A stretch of DNA of 64,000 bases from Leptospira langatensis (GTDB lineage: Bacteria; Spirochaetota; Leptospiria; Leptospirales; Leptospiraceae), in assembly GCF_004770615.1 (NCBI RefSeq), contig NZ_RQER01000006.1:484230-548229 (forward strand). The letters run 5' to 3'. Below the pieces are notes generated by a model that had not been told where the DNA came from, made no database searches, and saw only the letters and a list, made by a program, of their open reading frames with translations. A program made the translations under genes and the position numbers. Positions 19,287-30,088 of the stretch are shown here, one piece after another (within the stretch, counting starts at the first letter, position 1; the number at the start of each line of letters is the position of its first letter).

Positions 19287-20909
19287 TTAATATTTTGTTT
19301 TGGTAGAAGGTAGTTTTACGTTCAGGATCACATCCACTTCCGTAACTTCTCCTTCACGGACCACGATATTGGAGTTATTCAAGTTCAAGTCTTCCGCAAA
19401 GGAAGCTTTGAGCTCGTATTCTCCCGGTTTCAGGTTCGTAAACCAGAAGTTCCCGTTTTGATCCGTGTTCAACTTTTGGATCCCGGTCACACTGGTGATC
19501 GTTGGCATATAGATAGGCTGGTTCAATACGGGGTTGTCCAAGGTACGGTAGAAGACCTTGCCGCGGATTGCTCCGAAACCGCTCATAGAAGTTACCACTT
19601 CCAACTCGTTTCTCTTATTCGGGATCACTGCCTGGGTCTTTTGGATCTCAGGATAATCGTCCGCTTGGATGGTCACCTTATGAACACCTGCAGGCACTCC
19701 TTTTACAGTGAGAGTGTAAGTTGCTCCGGGAATGAGTTTCCCCATCTTCTTAACTGCTCCCCAATAATTGGAGACTTCGGAGGAAATCGTCTTATCCACT
19801 TCTTTGTCGTCGATAAGAACTCGGATCGAACGATTGCCCACTCTCTTCTTCCCTGTTGTTAAACGAATATCAGGAGGAAGATCCGAAACTCCGTACGCTC
19901 TGTCTTGGATAATGGTGGTCTTGATCACCAGATCCCCTTTTTGATTCGTAGGAACCACAGGAGGCTCTTGGTTAGTAACCACTGGAGTCTCCGGTTGAGG
20001 CTTAGGTGGATCTACATCCGGTACAGGAGTAGGATTTACCGGCGGTTTAACAGGCTCTATAGGTTTAGGAGGATCCGGCTTCTTTTCCCCCGCGAGGAAG
20101 ATACCAGATGCGTTACCCGAAATCTGAGGCACTTGCTCATGATCGAATTTCTTGGCCATAGCCACAGTCTCATCCCTAGATGAGAAGAATGCTTCGAGAG
20201 CTGTGACTACATCGTCCTGGTTCAAGTCCGCACTGGACAAGGCTCTTCCAAAATTGTAAGTGAAGATACCATGATTAATCGTGCCACCCACTTCGATCGC
20301 AGTTTGGTTATCGTCCGCACTGGAAATAATGGCTTTATCTTGAAAATAGAAATCTTGGGAATCTTGTTTAACGGTTCCATCGCTACCTTGTGGAATTGGG
20401 ACAGGAGCGGAACCTCTCGTGGCCTTTCCTTTCTTAGCGATCCCTCCGGAGAAGCAGCAGTCAAAAACGAAAACTGTCTTTGGAGATTTGATCCCAGCGA
20501 GATAATCGTTCAACTCGTCGTCTGACAAGTGAGGACGATCATAGCAAATGATCAAGTTTCTCATTCCGTTCTTGGCTTTTTCATCCCTTTGAAAGGCCCC
20601 ATGTCCGGAAAAATATAAGAATACGGTATCATCCGACTTAGCCTTGGACGCGATCGCTTTGATCTCGCGTTGGATATTGTCCTTGGTTACGTCCTTTCCT
20701 AAAACGATCTTGATATCGTCGAATTTCCCTACACGCCTAATCTCATCGTGTAGGTATTTTGCATCCGCTTCACAAAGATTTAACTCGGGAATTCCCGCCT
20801 TGTTCCCTTGGTAATTGGATCCGAAGATTAGGCCTAGCCTCTTCTGTGCGAAAACATCACTGGAAAACAAAAAGAGAGAAATTCCGATTATGGAAAATAA
20901 GGATTTCAA
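19287..20909 (-). CDS. Secreted caspase-like (peptidase C14) protein
   Basis: A signal peptide (residues 1-21, cleavage near VFA-QK) precedes a caspase-like fold with the catalytic dyad visible as YFSGHG (His103) and DCCFSGG (Cys152, in the position of the usual DSC). This is the metacaspase / bacterial caspase-homologue group. After about residue 260 comes a proline-rich linker ([16 protein letters not shown] and more), then beta-rich repeats: a PEGA-like part near [16 protein letters not shown] and a carboxypeptidase-regulatory-like domain near the C-terminus ([19 protein letters not shown]). Substrate unknown. It is flanked by terminators on both sides and so is probably monocistronic. Confidence 0.85.
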   Translation of the reverse strand: MKSLFSIIGISLFLFSSDVFAQKRLGLIFGSNYQGNKAGIPELNLCEADAKYLHDEIRRVGKFDDIKIVLGKDVTKDNIQREIKAIASKAKSDDTVFLYFSGHGAFQRDEKAKNGMRNLIICYDRPHLSDDELNDYLAGIKSPKTVFVFDCCFSGGIAKKGKATRGSAPVPIPQGSDGTVKQDSQDFYFQDKAIISSADDNQTAIEVGGTINHGIFTYNFGRALSSADLNQDDVVTALEAFFSSRDETVAMAKKFDHEQVPQISGNASGIFLAGEKKPDPPKPIEPVKPPVNPTPVPDVDPPKPQPETPVVTNQEPPVVPTNQKGDLVIKTTIIQDRAYGVSDLPPDIRLTTGKKRVGNRSIRVLIDDKEVDKTISSEVSNYWGAVKKMGKLIPGATYTLTVKGVPAGVHKVTIQADDYPEIQKTQAVIPNKRNELEVVTSMSGFGAIRGKVFYRTLDNPVLNQPIYMPTITSVTGIQKLNTDQNGNFWFTNLKPGEYELKASFAEDLNLNNSNIVVREGEVTEVDVILNVKLPSTKTKY

Positions 20910-20984
20910 TCAGAGCCTCCTGGCTTGGGTGTCTCAAAATAGCAAAAACAAAAGCTTTGTCATTATTTTTTTGCCTACTAACAA

Positions 20985-21010
20985 AAAAGGCCGGAAAATT
21001 CCGGCCTTTT
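20985..21010 (-). terminator. Rho-independent terminator of ilvC
   Basis: A perfect 10-base stem AAAAGGCCGG / CCGGCCTTTT with a 6-base AAAATT loop, 28 bases downstream of the ilvC stop. On the minus strand the T-run continues as TTTTTTGT. It separates ilvC from the caspase-like gene. Confidence 0.9.
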
Positions 21011-21038
21011 CTTTCGTTGCTTTGAGATGAAATAGATC

Positions 21039-22058
<1,020 letters not shown>

Positions 22059-22194
22059 CTACCTTTGGAACCTTTAGATCGCCCTATGATTTTAAATGAG
22101 ACTTAATGTAGAAAGCCTCTATCTCGTCCGAAGGACGGGCAACGATCTGAAAACGGGAGTCGAACCGGTTTCTAAAGGGTCGTTTTTACAAAAC

Positions 22195-22219
22195 ATTGTG
22201 AAATGGCCCATTCCACAAT
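22195..22219 (-). terminator. Terminator of the SpoIIE-type phosphatase gene
   Basis: Inverted repeat with 11-base arms and a 3-base loop (ATTGTGAAATG / CATTCCACAAT, one mismatch), 11 bases past the stop at 22230. On the minus strand it runs into GTTTTGT. Confidence 0.6.
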
Positions 22220-22229
22220 CTAAATTTAC

Positions 22230-25001
22230 TTAGTGGCCCTTCGATTTCAAGAGCTCGTCCAACTTTCTTACTCCTGGGTTCTCTCCATCGATGGATTGAG
22301 CCGAATCTAGAACGGAACGAGCCTGAGAGAAGCGACCTAGAAGCCTGTAGTTATCGCTTAGATTGATCAGATTTGCCAGACGATGAGGCTGAGAGATTCG
22401 GACCTTCTCCGCAGCAACCCCGGCTTTATCGTATTCCTTCATATGTTTGTAGCAAACGGATAACAAAAACCAAATATTGGGGGAATCCGGATCTTCTTCT
22501 AGATATTTCTCGAACCAGCGAGAAGCAAATGCATATTCTTTTCGATCATAATAGACTTGCCCTAGAAGTCTAGATGCCGGTTTGAAATTGGGAGAAGCTT
22601 CTATAGTTTCTTCTAAGAGAACGATCGCGGTCCCTATCTCTTTCTGTTGTAACAGCGCCTTCGCTTCCGCGTATTTGCGAAGAGCAGATTCGGAAATCTC
22701 GGCCTTTGTCTCTTCTAGGTTCGGAGCCAATTGTTCTTGGAACCCGATCCGGATCAAAGAGAGGTCATCCGACAAGGCCCCCAATCCGTGGATCTTAGCC
22801 ACGAGTGTGTCCAAATCTCCTTTAGAGTCTTCGACCGTTTTTAAGAATAGATTCTCGTCGGAGTTCATCACCCAGGAAACCCCATCTTCCGTAAGATTGA
22901 TATCATCCCTTCCATCGGAGCCTATATAAAGGACATCTCCGGGAGAAAGTTGGAACTCCAAGATCTTAAAGCTCATTTCGGTAGGCGAGCCTAGTTTACG
23001 TAAAGTTAATTCGCTTTCTAGGAAAGAGGCCTTCCCATCCCGAAGCAGCACCGCCCAAGGATGCTCCGCGTTGAAATAGTACATCTTTCCCGTTCTATCG
23101 TTGAGCACCCCCAAGATCGCAGAGGCCATCATCACTCCGTCGAAAGTACGGAAGATATCGTCCAATTCTCGATAGGCTTCTTGGATCCATTCCTCGGGAG
23201 AAACGTTCAGCACCTTTCCCTTACTCGCGGACCTGGCCATGATATTGTTCATTGCCGTCCCAAGTACGATCGCTCCACCGGCTCCCTGCATGGATTTTCC
23301 CATCGCGTCCCCGTTCAGGAACATGGTCCATTTCTCTTTTTCCGGCCCGAATAGAAGATTCCCGCTAATGCAGATGTCTCCTCCGATCTCCGATTCCTTA
23401 TTCTTAAATATGAATTTCTTCTTTTGCTCTATATAAAAGTTCGTAGTGATCTGAGCGGAACGATTCCAGTTCGTCATCAATGGTTTGCTTAAGAGAGAAG
23501 TCAGGAAGTAATCCCCGTCTTGCTGCACCTTGAGAGCATGGATCTCTTCCATTTTCTCGGTGACTTCTCTTGTTCTTGCTTCTACTTTTTCCTCTAAGGT
23601 ATCAGCATATTCTTCCAGTTGAGTCTTTCCTTCTAGAATACTTCCCACCATTTTGTTAAACGAATCGCTCAAATAACCGATCTCATCCTGCACAAGTACA
23701 GGAATGCGAACGGATAGATTTCCTAAATTTACTTCTCCGACCCCGCTGATCAGTGTGTTCAATGGACGGACCAAGCTTCGATTGAAGAATACTGGAAATA
23801 AGACCAGGATCACAAATACAAGACTGACGATGAGAAGTACGATCCAGCGATTCGTATCGTCTAGGAATTTCCGATAATACAGATAAGGGAACGCGACCTG
23901 CAGAGTCCTTTGCCCGACCTCATCCCGAATATAATAAGAATAGAATAAGTCTTTCGCAGACGGAACGTAATCTTCCCGTGCATTTTTAGGGAAATTTATC
24001 GTGGATATTCTTTTCGAAAAATTCTCCGACTTAGTATTTTCCAGAATATCCTTTTGAGAAACACTTAGGTTGGGTTCTACTCCCTGATTTTTAACCAGAA
24101 GCTTGGGCTTGCTAGCAGAATCGGAAAGGGAAACTATATATGCGATAGAGGAGCCTTCCGTTCTTCCTGTATTCAAATAGGTTAATGCTTCTTTTAAGCT
24201 GATCTCATCGAAGAAACTTTCGTTCTTGAGATTAACTACCGTAGAGAACCCTTGCGCAAATACCAAACAAGTCGCTACGGTGATCCCTACGATCTTTGTC
24301 ATAAAGGAAGTCTTATCCACTGTATTATTAATGAATAATATGATCAGCGTGAAATACCCTAAGATCATAAAGCCAACGTACAGCTGTTGGAAAATATTGA
24401 AAGTGATCACACCTTCTCTCAATAAGAGATTCGAAACGATAGGCACCAAGTAGGTGACGATCATTCCCAATGATATTTGGAAGAGAGGTTTTCTATCTTC
24501 CTTCTCTGCCCGGATCAACTTTCTGACCTGGATAACGATCATGATAAAAGTAAAGACCAAAAGGAAGATCGCAAGAATGCTCCCGACCTTTTGCGGGTAA
24601 GTATAGATCTGCCCTGTGAAATCGAATTTAGGACGGTTCGTTAAGATCTGATAAAAGGAATATATGATCGTAAGAACCGAGATCGAGATCAACGTCCCGA
24701 TCACATACTTTGTCTCCTTTGGATTCTCGTTCTTAGGATACAGATAGGCAAATATACAGAGAAAGACGCTTCCGAATAGGGCACCGAAACCGGTAAGCAT
24801 TCTATGATAGGAGGCAAAAGGATAAGGAAAGATCGCGGAGAGAAAGAACCCGAAATTTACCAAAAAGACCAGGAAGAATAAAAGCAGGAATGCGCTAGTA
24901 TAATTCGCCTTCTTCCTAAGACCGGCTAAAAAGGCGAAAACTACGAATGTAAAAATGGAACAGATGAGCGAGGAGATCGCCCATGAGTTAAAATAAACCA
25001 T
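22230..25001 (-). CDS. 7TM-HAMP-SpoIIE phosphatase with C-terminal TPRs
   Basis: A 923-residue membrane signalling phosphatase. About seven membrane segments (residues 5-250) are followed by an extracytoplasmic region (about 255-375), a further membrane segment (RWIVLLIVSLVFVILVLFPVFF), a HAMP domain (RPLNTLISGVGEVNLGNLSVRI), a coiled coil, and a PP2C/SpoIIE domain with EIGGD, LNGDAMGKSMQGAGG, GSDGRDD and LSDDLSL. The metal-binding aspartates are kept, but the usual GGDYYD is GGDICI. The last 130 residues look like TPRs. It likely dephosphorylates an anti-sigma antagonist or other Ser-phosphoprotein in response to an envelope signal. Paralogue of the protein at 26794. Confidence 0.85.
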   Translation of the reverse strand: MVYFNSWAISSLICSIFTFVVFAFLAGLRKKANYTSAFLLLFFLVFLVNFGFFLSAIFPYPFASYHRMLTGFGALFGSVFLCIFAYLYPKNENPKETKYVIGTLISISVLTIIYSFYQILTNRPKFDFTGQIYTYPQKVGSILAIFLLVFTFIMIVIQVRKLIRAEKEDRKPLFQISLGMIVTYLVPIVSNLLLREGVITFNIFQQLYVGFMILGYFTLIILFINNTVDKTSFMTKIVGITVATCLVFAQGFSTVVNLKNESFFDEISLKEALTYLNTGRTEGSSIAYIVSLSDSASKPKLLVKNQGVEPNLSVSQKDILENTKSENFSKRISTINFPKNAREDYVPSAKDLFYSYYIRDEVGQRTLQVAFPYLYYRKFLDDTNRWIVLLIVSLVFVILVLFPVFFNRSLVRPLNTLISGVGEVNLGNLSVRIPVLVQDEIGYLSDSFNKMVGSILEGKTQLEEYADTLEEKVEARTREVTEKMEEIHALKVQQDGDYFLTSLLSKPLMTNWNRSAQITTNFYIEQKKKFIFKNKESEIGGDICISGNLLFGPEKEKWTMFLNGDAMGKSMQGAGGAIVLGTAMNNIMARSASKGKVLNVSPEEWIQEAYRELDDIFRTFDGVMMASAILGVLNDRTGKMYYFNAEHPWAVLLRDGKASFLESELTLRKLGSPTEMSFKILEFQLSPGDVLYIGSDGRDDINLTEDGVSWVMNSDENLFLKTVEDSKGDLDTLVAKIHGLGALSDDLSLIRIGFQEQLAPNLEETKAEISESALRKYAEAKALLQQKEIGTAIVLLEETIEASPNFKPASRLLGQVYYDRKEYAFASRWFEKYLEEDPDSPNIWFLLSVCYKHMKEYDKAGVAAEKVRISQPHRLANLINLSDNYRLLGRFSQARSVLDSAQSIDGENPGVRKLDELLKSKGH

Positions 25002-25082
25002 GGAGCGACTTTTCTAATCCCTTATCCTTAGAGTTCAAGGTTTTTCCGTAAGGAATAAACCGGATTTTTGCCAACCTAGCGA

Positions 25083-26651
25083 TCATCCTTGGGAGGCAAG
25101 GATCTGGGCTTCCATCTCCAGGGTCTTGATCGTCTCGGAAAGCATCTCACTCTTATGCAAAAGGGACTCCATGGAACTTTGTAAAGAAGAGACCGAAGTC
25201 ATGATCGCGCTGGCGCCTACGGATTGCTCCTTGGAAGCAGTTTCAATATCTGAAGAAAGATTTCTTAAAGAAGCGAGGCTGTTCAAAAAGCGATCGTTTA
25301 CGATTTTCTGTTCGTTCAACAGCTGATTCAGTTGCTTAAAGCTTTCTAGGAAGTTCAAGAATAGGTTATCTTGCTCTCTCACTTTTTCACTGGCAGTATG
25401 AGCTGATTTCTGTCCGTCTTGAACGTACTTAGTACTCTCGTTGATGATCTTAGAGATCCGATCCGCGTTTTCGGAACTGCTTTCTGCGAGTTTGGATACC
25501 TCGGTAGCGACTACCGCGAAACCTCTCCCGGCTACACCCGCTCTAGCCGCTTCGATCGAGGCGTTCAAAGAAAGTAAATTCGTTCTATCCGCTACATCGG
25601 ACATGATCTGGTTTACTTCTCCCACAGATCGGAAGGAACTTCCCAAAGATTCGAGTGAAGTTCTCAGACCGTCCACGAATTGGCTTACTGCCTTTCCTGC
25701 ATCCAGAACAATTTCCATATTCTTGTCCAGATCGGAAGAATGTCCGGAAATACGATCGATCAAAGTATTCAGATTGCGACTTTCGCCCAGCAGGTTCTCG
25801 ATCTTTCCGAATTGATCGTAAACCTTATTTGCAGATTGCTCCGTTTGAGCCGAGAATTCCTCCATCGTAGAACTGATCTGTTCGAAAGATGCGGCATGAC
25901 TGCTCACTACTTCCGAAAGATCTTCCGAGAAGTCCTTTAGTTTTTTTGAATTCTCTCTTAAGGAAACTGCGGACTCGGTCATCCGGATTTTTCCTTCTTC
26001 CAGATCTATTCTGGATTTTTCCATTGCCTGTGATTTTTCTTCCTCAACATTTTTCAATCGAATGAAGATCTTGATCACTGCGACCACTATAAAGGATACG
26101 GTGAATAGGAAGAGCATCTTAGTGATCTGCTCCGACATGGATGCATACCCCGGAGTGATGGAAAGCTGGCTGTCCTCGGAGAACATCACTCCCGTATGCG
26201 CCGCATTGACCACTACTAATGTCTGTGCAAGCACGGTAGAGAATCCCACCATATAAACGAACCGAGGAGATAAGAGCAATCCGGCGTAGATAATATAAAT
26301 AACGTTAATTGTATATAATACCACTTGCTTGATGATATTTGAGGAAAGCTTCACATCCTCCGATGTGGCACCCACCATCACCAAACAAAGAACGAATACA
26401 TCCACAATGATGAATACCTTGGCGAGAAGCGGAGAGACGCCCGTTCCAAATCGATTCTTTAGGAAGGAATACGTCACATAAAGGACCATGACGCTTGTCC
26501 CGATTATATACAGAGTATTTTGCAAGAACGTACTTCTTTTATAGCCCATGGCTATGGATAAGAAGTACAGAATAGTAAGTCCGAGCCGGATCCGGTTGAT
26601 CGTGATCGGCCCTTGGCCTAGGATTTTTTCTGTTTCGGAACGTGTTTCCAT
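25083..26651 (-). CDS. Methyl-accepting chemotaxis-like protein with polytopic N-terminus
   Basis: A 522-residue protein. Residues about 20-205 form about six membrane segments without a large periplasmic loop; a short linker with no obvious HAMP then leads to the MCP signalling domain. The conserved hairpin tip is visible as [19 protein letters not shown] and [16 protein letters not shown]. It probably senses something within the membrane or an internal signal such as redox or proton motive force. It lies between two paralogous phosphatase genes on the same strand with small gaps (81 and 142 bases), so the three may form one signalling operon. Confidence 0.85.
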   Translation of the reverse strand: METRSETEKILGQGPITINRIRLGLTILYFLSIAMGYKRSTFLQNTLYIIGTSVMVLYVTYSFLKNRFGTGVSPLLAKVFIIVDVFVLCLVMVGATSEDVKLSSNIIKQVVLYTINVIYIIYAGLLLSPRFVYMVGFSTVLAQTLVVVNAAHTGVMFSEDSQLSITPGYASMSEQITKMLFLFTVSFIVVAVIKIFIRLKNVEEEKSQAMEKSRIDLEEGKIRMTESAVSLRENSKKLKDFSEDLSEVVSSHAASFEQISSTMEEFSAQTEQSANKVYDQFGKIENLLGESRNLNTLIDRISGHSSDLDKNMEIVLDAGKAVSQFVDGLRTSLESLGSSFRSVGEVNQIMSDVADRTNLLSLNASIEAARAGVAGRGFAVVATEVSKLAESSSENADRISKIINESTKYVQDGQKSAHTASEKVREQDNLFLNFLESFKQLNQLLNEQKIVNDRFLNSLASLRNLSSDIETASKEQSVGASAIMTSVSSLQSSMESLLHKSEMLSETIKTLEMEAQILASQG

Positions 26652-26793
26652 CTAAGAATAGCCCGCTTGGAAATTTATTTATGATTTAGTATTCAAGACG
26701 GGTAAACAGAGAATAAATCGATCTTTTTTCGGATATCAAATCATGGAAAATCTATAGCAAAAGAAAGGTAACGTGATCATTATCAATGTGTAA

Positions 26794-29700
26794 TCAATTG
26801 ATTTCGTCTTTCGGATTCCAGTTCTTTCTTAGCACGTCCCGAATACGTAGCACCGCCTCGTTATTCGGCTCTAAATGGAGCGCGGTTTGGACCATGCTCA
26901 TCGCTCGTTCATAATTCTTTAATGCGATATATATTTGAGCCAGATTCATTAGATTTTTGAAATGATCCGGTTCTCTCAGTCTTAACCTTTCTCCGAAATC
27001 CAATGCCTTTCTAAGTTGCCCTGCCTTTCTGGCTGCAAAGGACGCAACATAGAGAATTTCCTTATCAACAGGTTTGATATTCAAATAATCTTCCGCATAA
27101 TGAGCCGCTTTAGAGTAATCCTTGAGCTTAAGGAAGAGTTTGATAAAGTTCTTCTTCACTTCCGGAATCCGACTGTCCAGATTCTCCGCTTCCTCTAGAT
27201 AAGCGATCGCCTCTTCTATATCCTTGCTTTGAGAAGTTTCCTTGGCTCTGCGCAATAGATCTTTGATCTTTAATTTTTGCTCATCCTGATGGCTTAGCTC
27301 GGATGTAGTCTCTTTGAAGGAAAGTCGGATCAAAGAAAGGTCGTCCGTAAGCGGGCCTTTCGACAAAATAGAGTTATAGATCCCTTGCAGATCCCCTCTT
27401 CCTTCTTCTACTAAAGAAAGGAAGAGTTTTTCGTCATCGTTGATGATCCGTCCGCCTTCCGAATCGGTTCCGATCAGAATATCGTCCCGTCCGTCCGAAC
27501 CTGCTATGATGATATCCCCAGGTTCTAATTGGAAAGTCTTGATAAAGATCCTTCCTTCCATACCTGTGGTCCCGAGTTTTCGGAACATCAGCTCGTCTTC
27601 TATAAAACTAGCGATCCCATCCCGATACAGAACAGTCCAAGGGTGCTCTGCATTAATAAAATATAATATTCCAACCTCATCGTCCACTAGACCCATCACG
27701 GAAGAAACAAGCATGGACCCGTCAAAACTCTCAAAGACCTTATGAAGCTCAGTGAATGCGTTCTTGAGCCATCTCTCCGGAGACTGGTTCTTCATCGCCT
27801 CCGCGAGTCTAGTTCTCTCGATGATAGATTCAAAGACTGCGCCTAAGACCAAAGCTCCGCCGGCTCCTTGCATGGATTTTCCCATCGCGTCTGCATTTAA
27901 GAAAACAGTGTACGATCTTTCTTTCAGCTCGATATGATTGGAGATGTTTAAGTCTCCACCGATCTCGTCATGATATCTTCTGAAAGTGAATTTCTTCTTT
28001 TGCTCCATTAAGAAATCCACTTTAACGTTTTCTTGGACTGCTTTGTTTGCGCCCAAAGGCTTGATCAAAAGAGAGGTTAAGAAATAGTCCCCGTCCTGTT
28101 GCTGCTTGAGTTCCTGCACTTCTCCCAAGGTTTGTTCCAATTCCTTGGTTCTTTCTTTCACCTTTTCTTCCAGTTCGTTTGCGTATTGCTCCAGCCTTTT
28201 GCGAGCAGCCTGGATAGAGCGAGCCATTCGGTTGAAGGAACGAGCGATAAATCCGATCTCATCTTCTACTCTTGGCTCCAATCTGTATTCCAAATTGCCT
28301 GAGTTGACCTCGGTCAATCCCACAACCACCTCGTCCATGGGTTTTACCAAGGCGTTTTGGAAGAAGAACCTGAATCCCACGATGATCACAAACATCACCG
28401 CAAGTAAACATCCTACCAAGACTAAAGAAGGATCGTGGATGAATGCACGATAGGATTTGTATGTAAAACCAACTTCGTAGATCTTTCCGCTCTCCGGATG
28501 TACAACTAAATAAGAAACATAGTATTGAGGCTTCTCATCGCCAACCGAATAAGTTTTGGTCCCTCGATAGATCCTTTCTCCCACTTCTAAGATAGGAGCT
28601 AAAGGAGGAAGCACCACTTTACTGATCTCGGATCCGGAGGTTCCCGATTTTAGTTCTGGGTCTACCTTGGCCTTAACCTTTTCCAGGATGCCGGAAAGAC
28701 CGACTTCCTTTGCAACGAGTAATTTCTCCACTGCCGGCGAATCCGACTTATTCGGTAAGTGAGAGAATTTACTCTTCACTACTTTCAGTTTTTTGTTCAG
28801 GAACCGAAAGAAGTCCAAGACATCCGCATCGGAAACGTTCGCGTTTTCCTTGGATTCCAAAAATTGACGAAGTCCTTCTTGGTACGCGTAAAACTCTTTA
28901 GGAGCCTCAGCCAAGATGGCTTTGGATGTTTCCCATCTTTGTTTTGCGGGAAGATTTCCTAAACGAGTGAGATTGCGAGCGATATAAAAGAATCGAAGCT
29001 CTAACCTGTCTTCTGCATCGGATCGAAGATCCTTGAATCCTCTTTCAGTCAGGAATTTATCTTCTTTCGGATCGTAAGAGATCAGATATGCAAAGCCAGG
29101 AGGTTCTTCTTCGTGAAAGACAGTCAGTTTAGCTTCTTCTCTCTTGATCAGGTCAAAGGAAGAATCGTATCCGTTCAAGATCGTAAATCCTACCAACTGA
29201 AAAGCCAAAAAGAAAGTGGCCATACTCACGCCTACGATCCGGCTAAGAATAGTAGTCCTTTCCTTGGTTGCGTTTACATAAACGATCAGAATTAAGAAGA
29301 GTCCTAATACGAGAAGAATGTCCGCAGTCTGTTGATACACTGCTCTAGATACGGTACCTTCTCTACTTAATGCGTTTGTGATCCCAGGAAAGAGTGTGAT
29401 GATAATATACGTTAGAGTAATATAGATGACCGATCTTCTCTCCGCCCCTTTTTCTACAATCGCTCTCCAAATCGCCGCTATTAGAAAGATCGCATTGTAC
29501 AGAAATACAAGTAAAGAGAATATCTTATAGAATAAATGGGTTTCGAATTCCCAGTAATGACTTCCCATCACGAAGGTTCTTGTGGATTTTAAGGAAAGAA
29601 TAATATAGAAAACGGCGGTTGTGAGCACTCCCGCATACAGAAGAACATATATTATCTTTCCAAGCTTAACCCTTCTTGGATTCGGAAAGTAGAAGAAGAA

Positions 29701-29955
29701 GATGAATAACTGAGTGTACCCGATCATCGGGAAAGGAATTACGATCCATCTGTGAAAGATCGTCCAATCTTCCGCAGAACAGAATGCGATCGCATATCCG
29801 AGATGAAAGATCGTGGTGGATAAGCTAGACACTCCTAAATGAAAGGCAGCCTTACTTCCGTCCTTGATCGTCAAAAAGAAGAATGATACATAAAGAGAGA
29901 ATAGAGACGCGAGTAAGGATCCGAAGAAATAAAAATTGAAATAAAGAGGGTCCAT
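26794..29955 (-). CDS. 7TM-HAMP-SpoIIE phosphatase with C-terminal TPRs (second paralogue)
   Basis: A 1053-residue paralogue of the protein at 22230, with the same order: seven membrane segments, a larger extracytoplasmic region (about residues 260-510), membrane segment, HAMP (KPMDEVVVGLTEVNSGNLEYRL), coiled coil, PP2C/SpoIIE domain (EIGGD, LNADAMGKSMQGAGG, GSDGRDD, LTDDLSL), and TPR-like repeats. The central blocks DGDYFLTSLL and EQKKKF are shared almost unchanged with the paralogue, while the sensor regions differ, suggesting one output and two inputs. The first gene of the probable three-gene block. Confidence 0.85.
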   Translation of the reverse strand: MDPLYFNFYFFGSLLASLFSLYVSFFFLTIKDGSKAAFHLGVSSLSTTIFHLGYAIAFCSAEDWTIFHRWIVIPFPMIGYTQLFIFFFYFPNPRRVKLGKIIYVLLYAGVLTTAVFYIILSLKSTRTFVMGSHYWEFETHLFYKIFSLLVFLYNAIFLIAAIWRAIVEKGAERRSVIYITLTYIIITLFPGITNALSREGTVSRAVYQQTADILLVLGLFLILIVYVNATKERTTILSRIVGVSMATFFLAFQLVGFTILNGYDSSFDLIKREEAKLTVFHEEEPPGFAYLISYDPKEDKFLTERGFKDLRSDAEDRLELRFFYIARNLTRLGNLPAKQRWETSKAILAEAPKEFYAYQEGLRQFLESKENANVSDADVLDFFRFLNKKLKVVKSKFSHLPNKSDSPAVEKLLVAKEVGLSGILEKVKAKVDPELKSGTSGSEISKVVLPPLAPILEVGERIYRGTKTYSVGDEKPQYYVSYLVVHPESGKIYEVGFTYKSYRAFIHDPSLVLVGCLLAVMFVIIVGFRFFFQNALVKPMDEVVVGLTEVNSGNLEYRLEPRVEDEIGFIARSFNRMARSIQAARKRLEQYANELEEKVKERTKELEQTLGEVQELKQQQDGDYFLTSLLIKPLGANKAVQENVKVDFLMEQKKKFTFRRYHDEIGGDLNISNHIELKERSYTVFLNADAMGKSMQGAGGALVLGAVFESIIERTRLAEAMKNQSPERWLKNAFTELHKVFESFDGSMLVSSVMGLVDDEVGILYFINAEHPWTVLYRDGIASFIEDELMFRKLGTTGMEGRIFIKTFQLEPGDIIIAGSDGRDDILIGTDSEGGRIINDDEKLFLSLVEEGRGDLQGIYNSILSKGPLTDDLSLIRLSFKETTSELSHQDEQKLKIKDLLRRAKETSQSKDIEEAIAYLEEAENLDSRIPEVKKNFIKLFLKLKDYSKAAHYAEDYLNIKPVDKEILYVASFAARKAGQLRKALDFGERLRLREPDHFKNLMNLAQIYIALKNYERAMSMVQTALHLEPNNEAVLRIRDVLRKNWNPKDEIN

Positions 29956-30088
29956 AAAAGGCAGCCTTTGAAAATTAACGGAGAAAGCTCTTCGTCAAGG
30001 AAAAATGTAATTTCCCAAAAATCCAGAAGGGAGAAGACGAAATCTTTCCCGAAAAACTAACAAAAGAAAACGATTCTAGGATCCAAAC

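Noticed and set aside
22145..22175. tRNA T-arm-like sequence on the minus strand (ACCGG-TTCGACT-CCCGT)
   Set aside because: The T-stem has a C-C mismatch, no matching acceptor or anticodon arm lies at the right distance, and no CCA follows. It is a chance resemblance.
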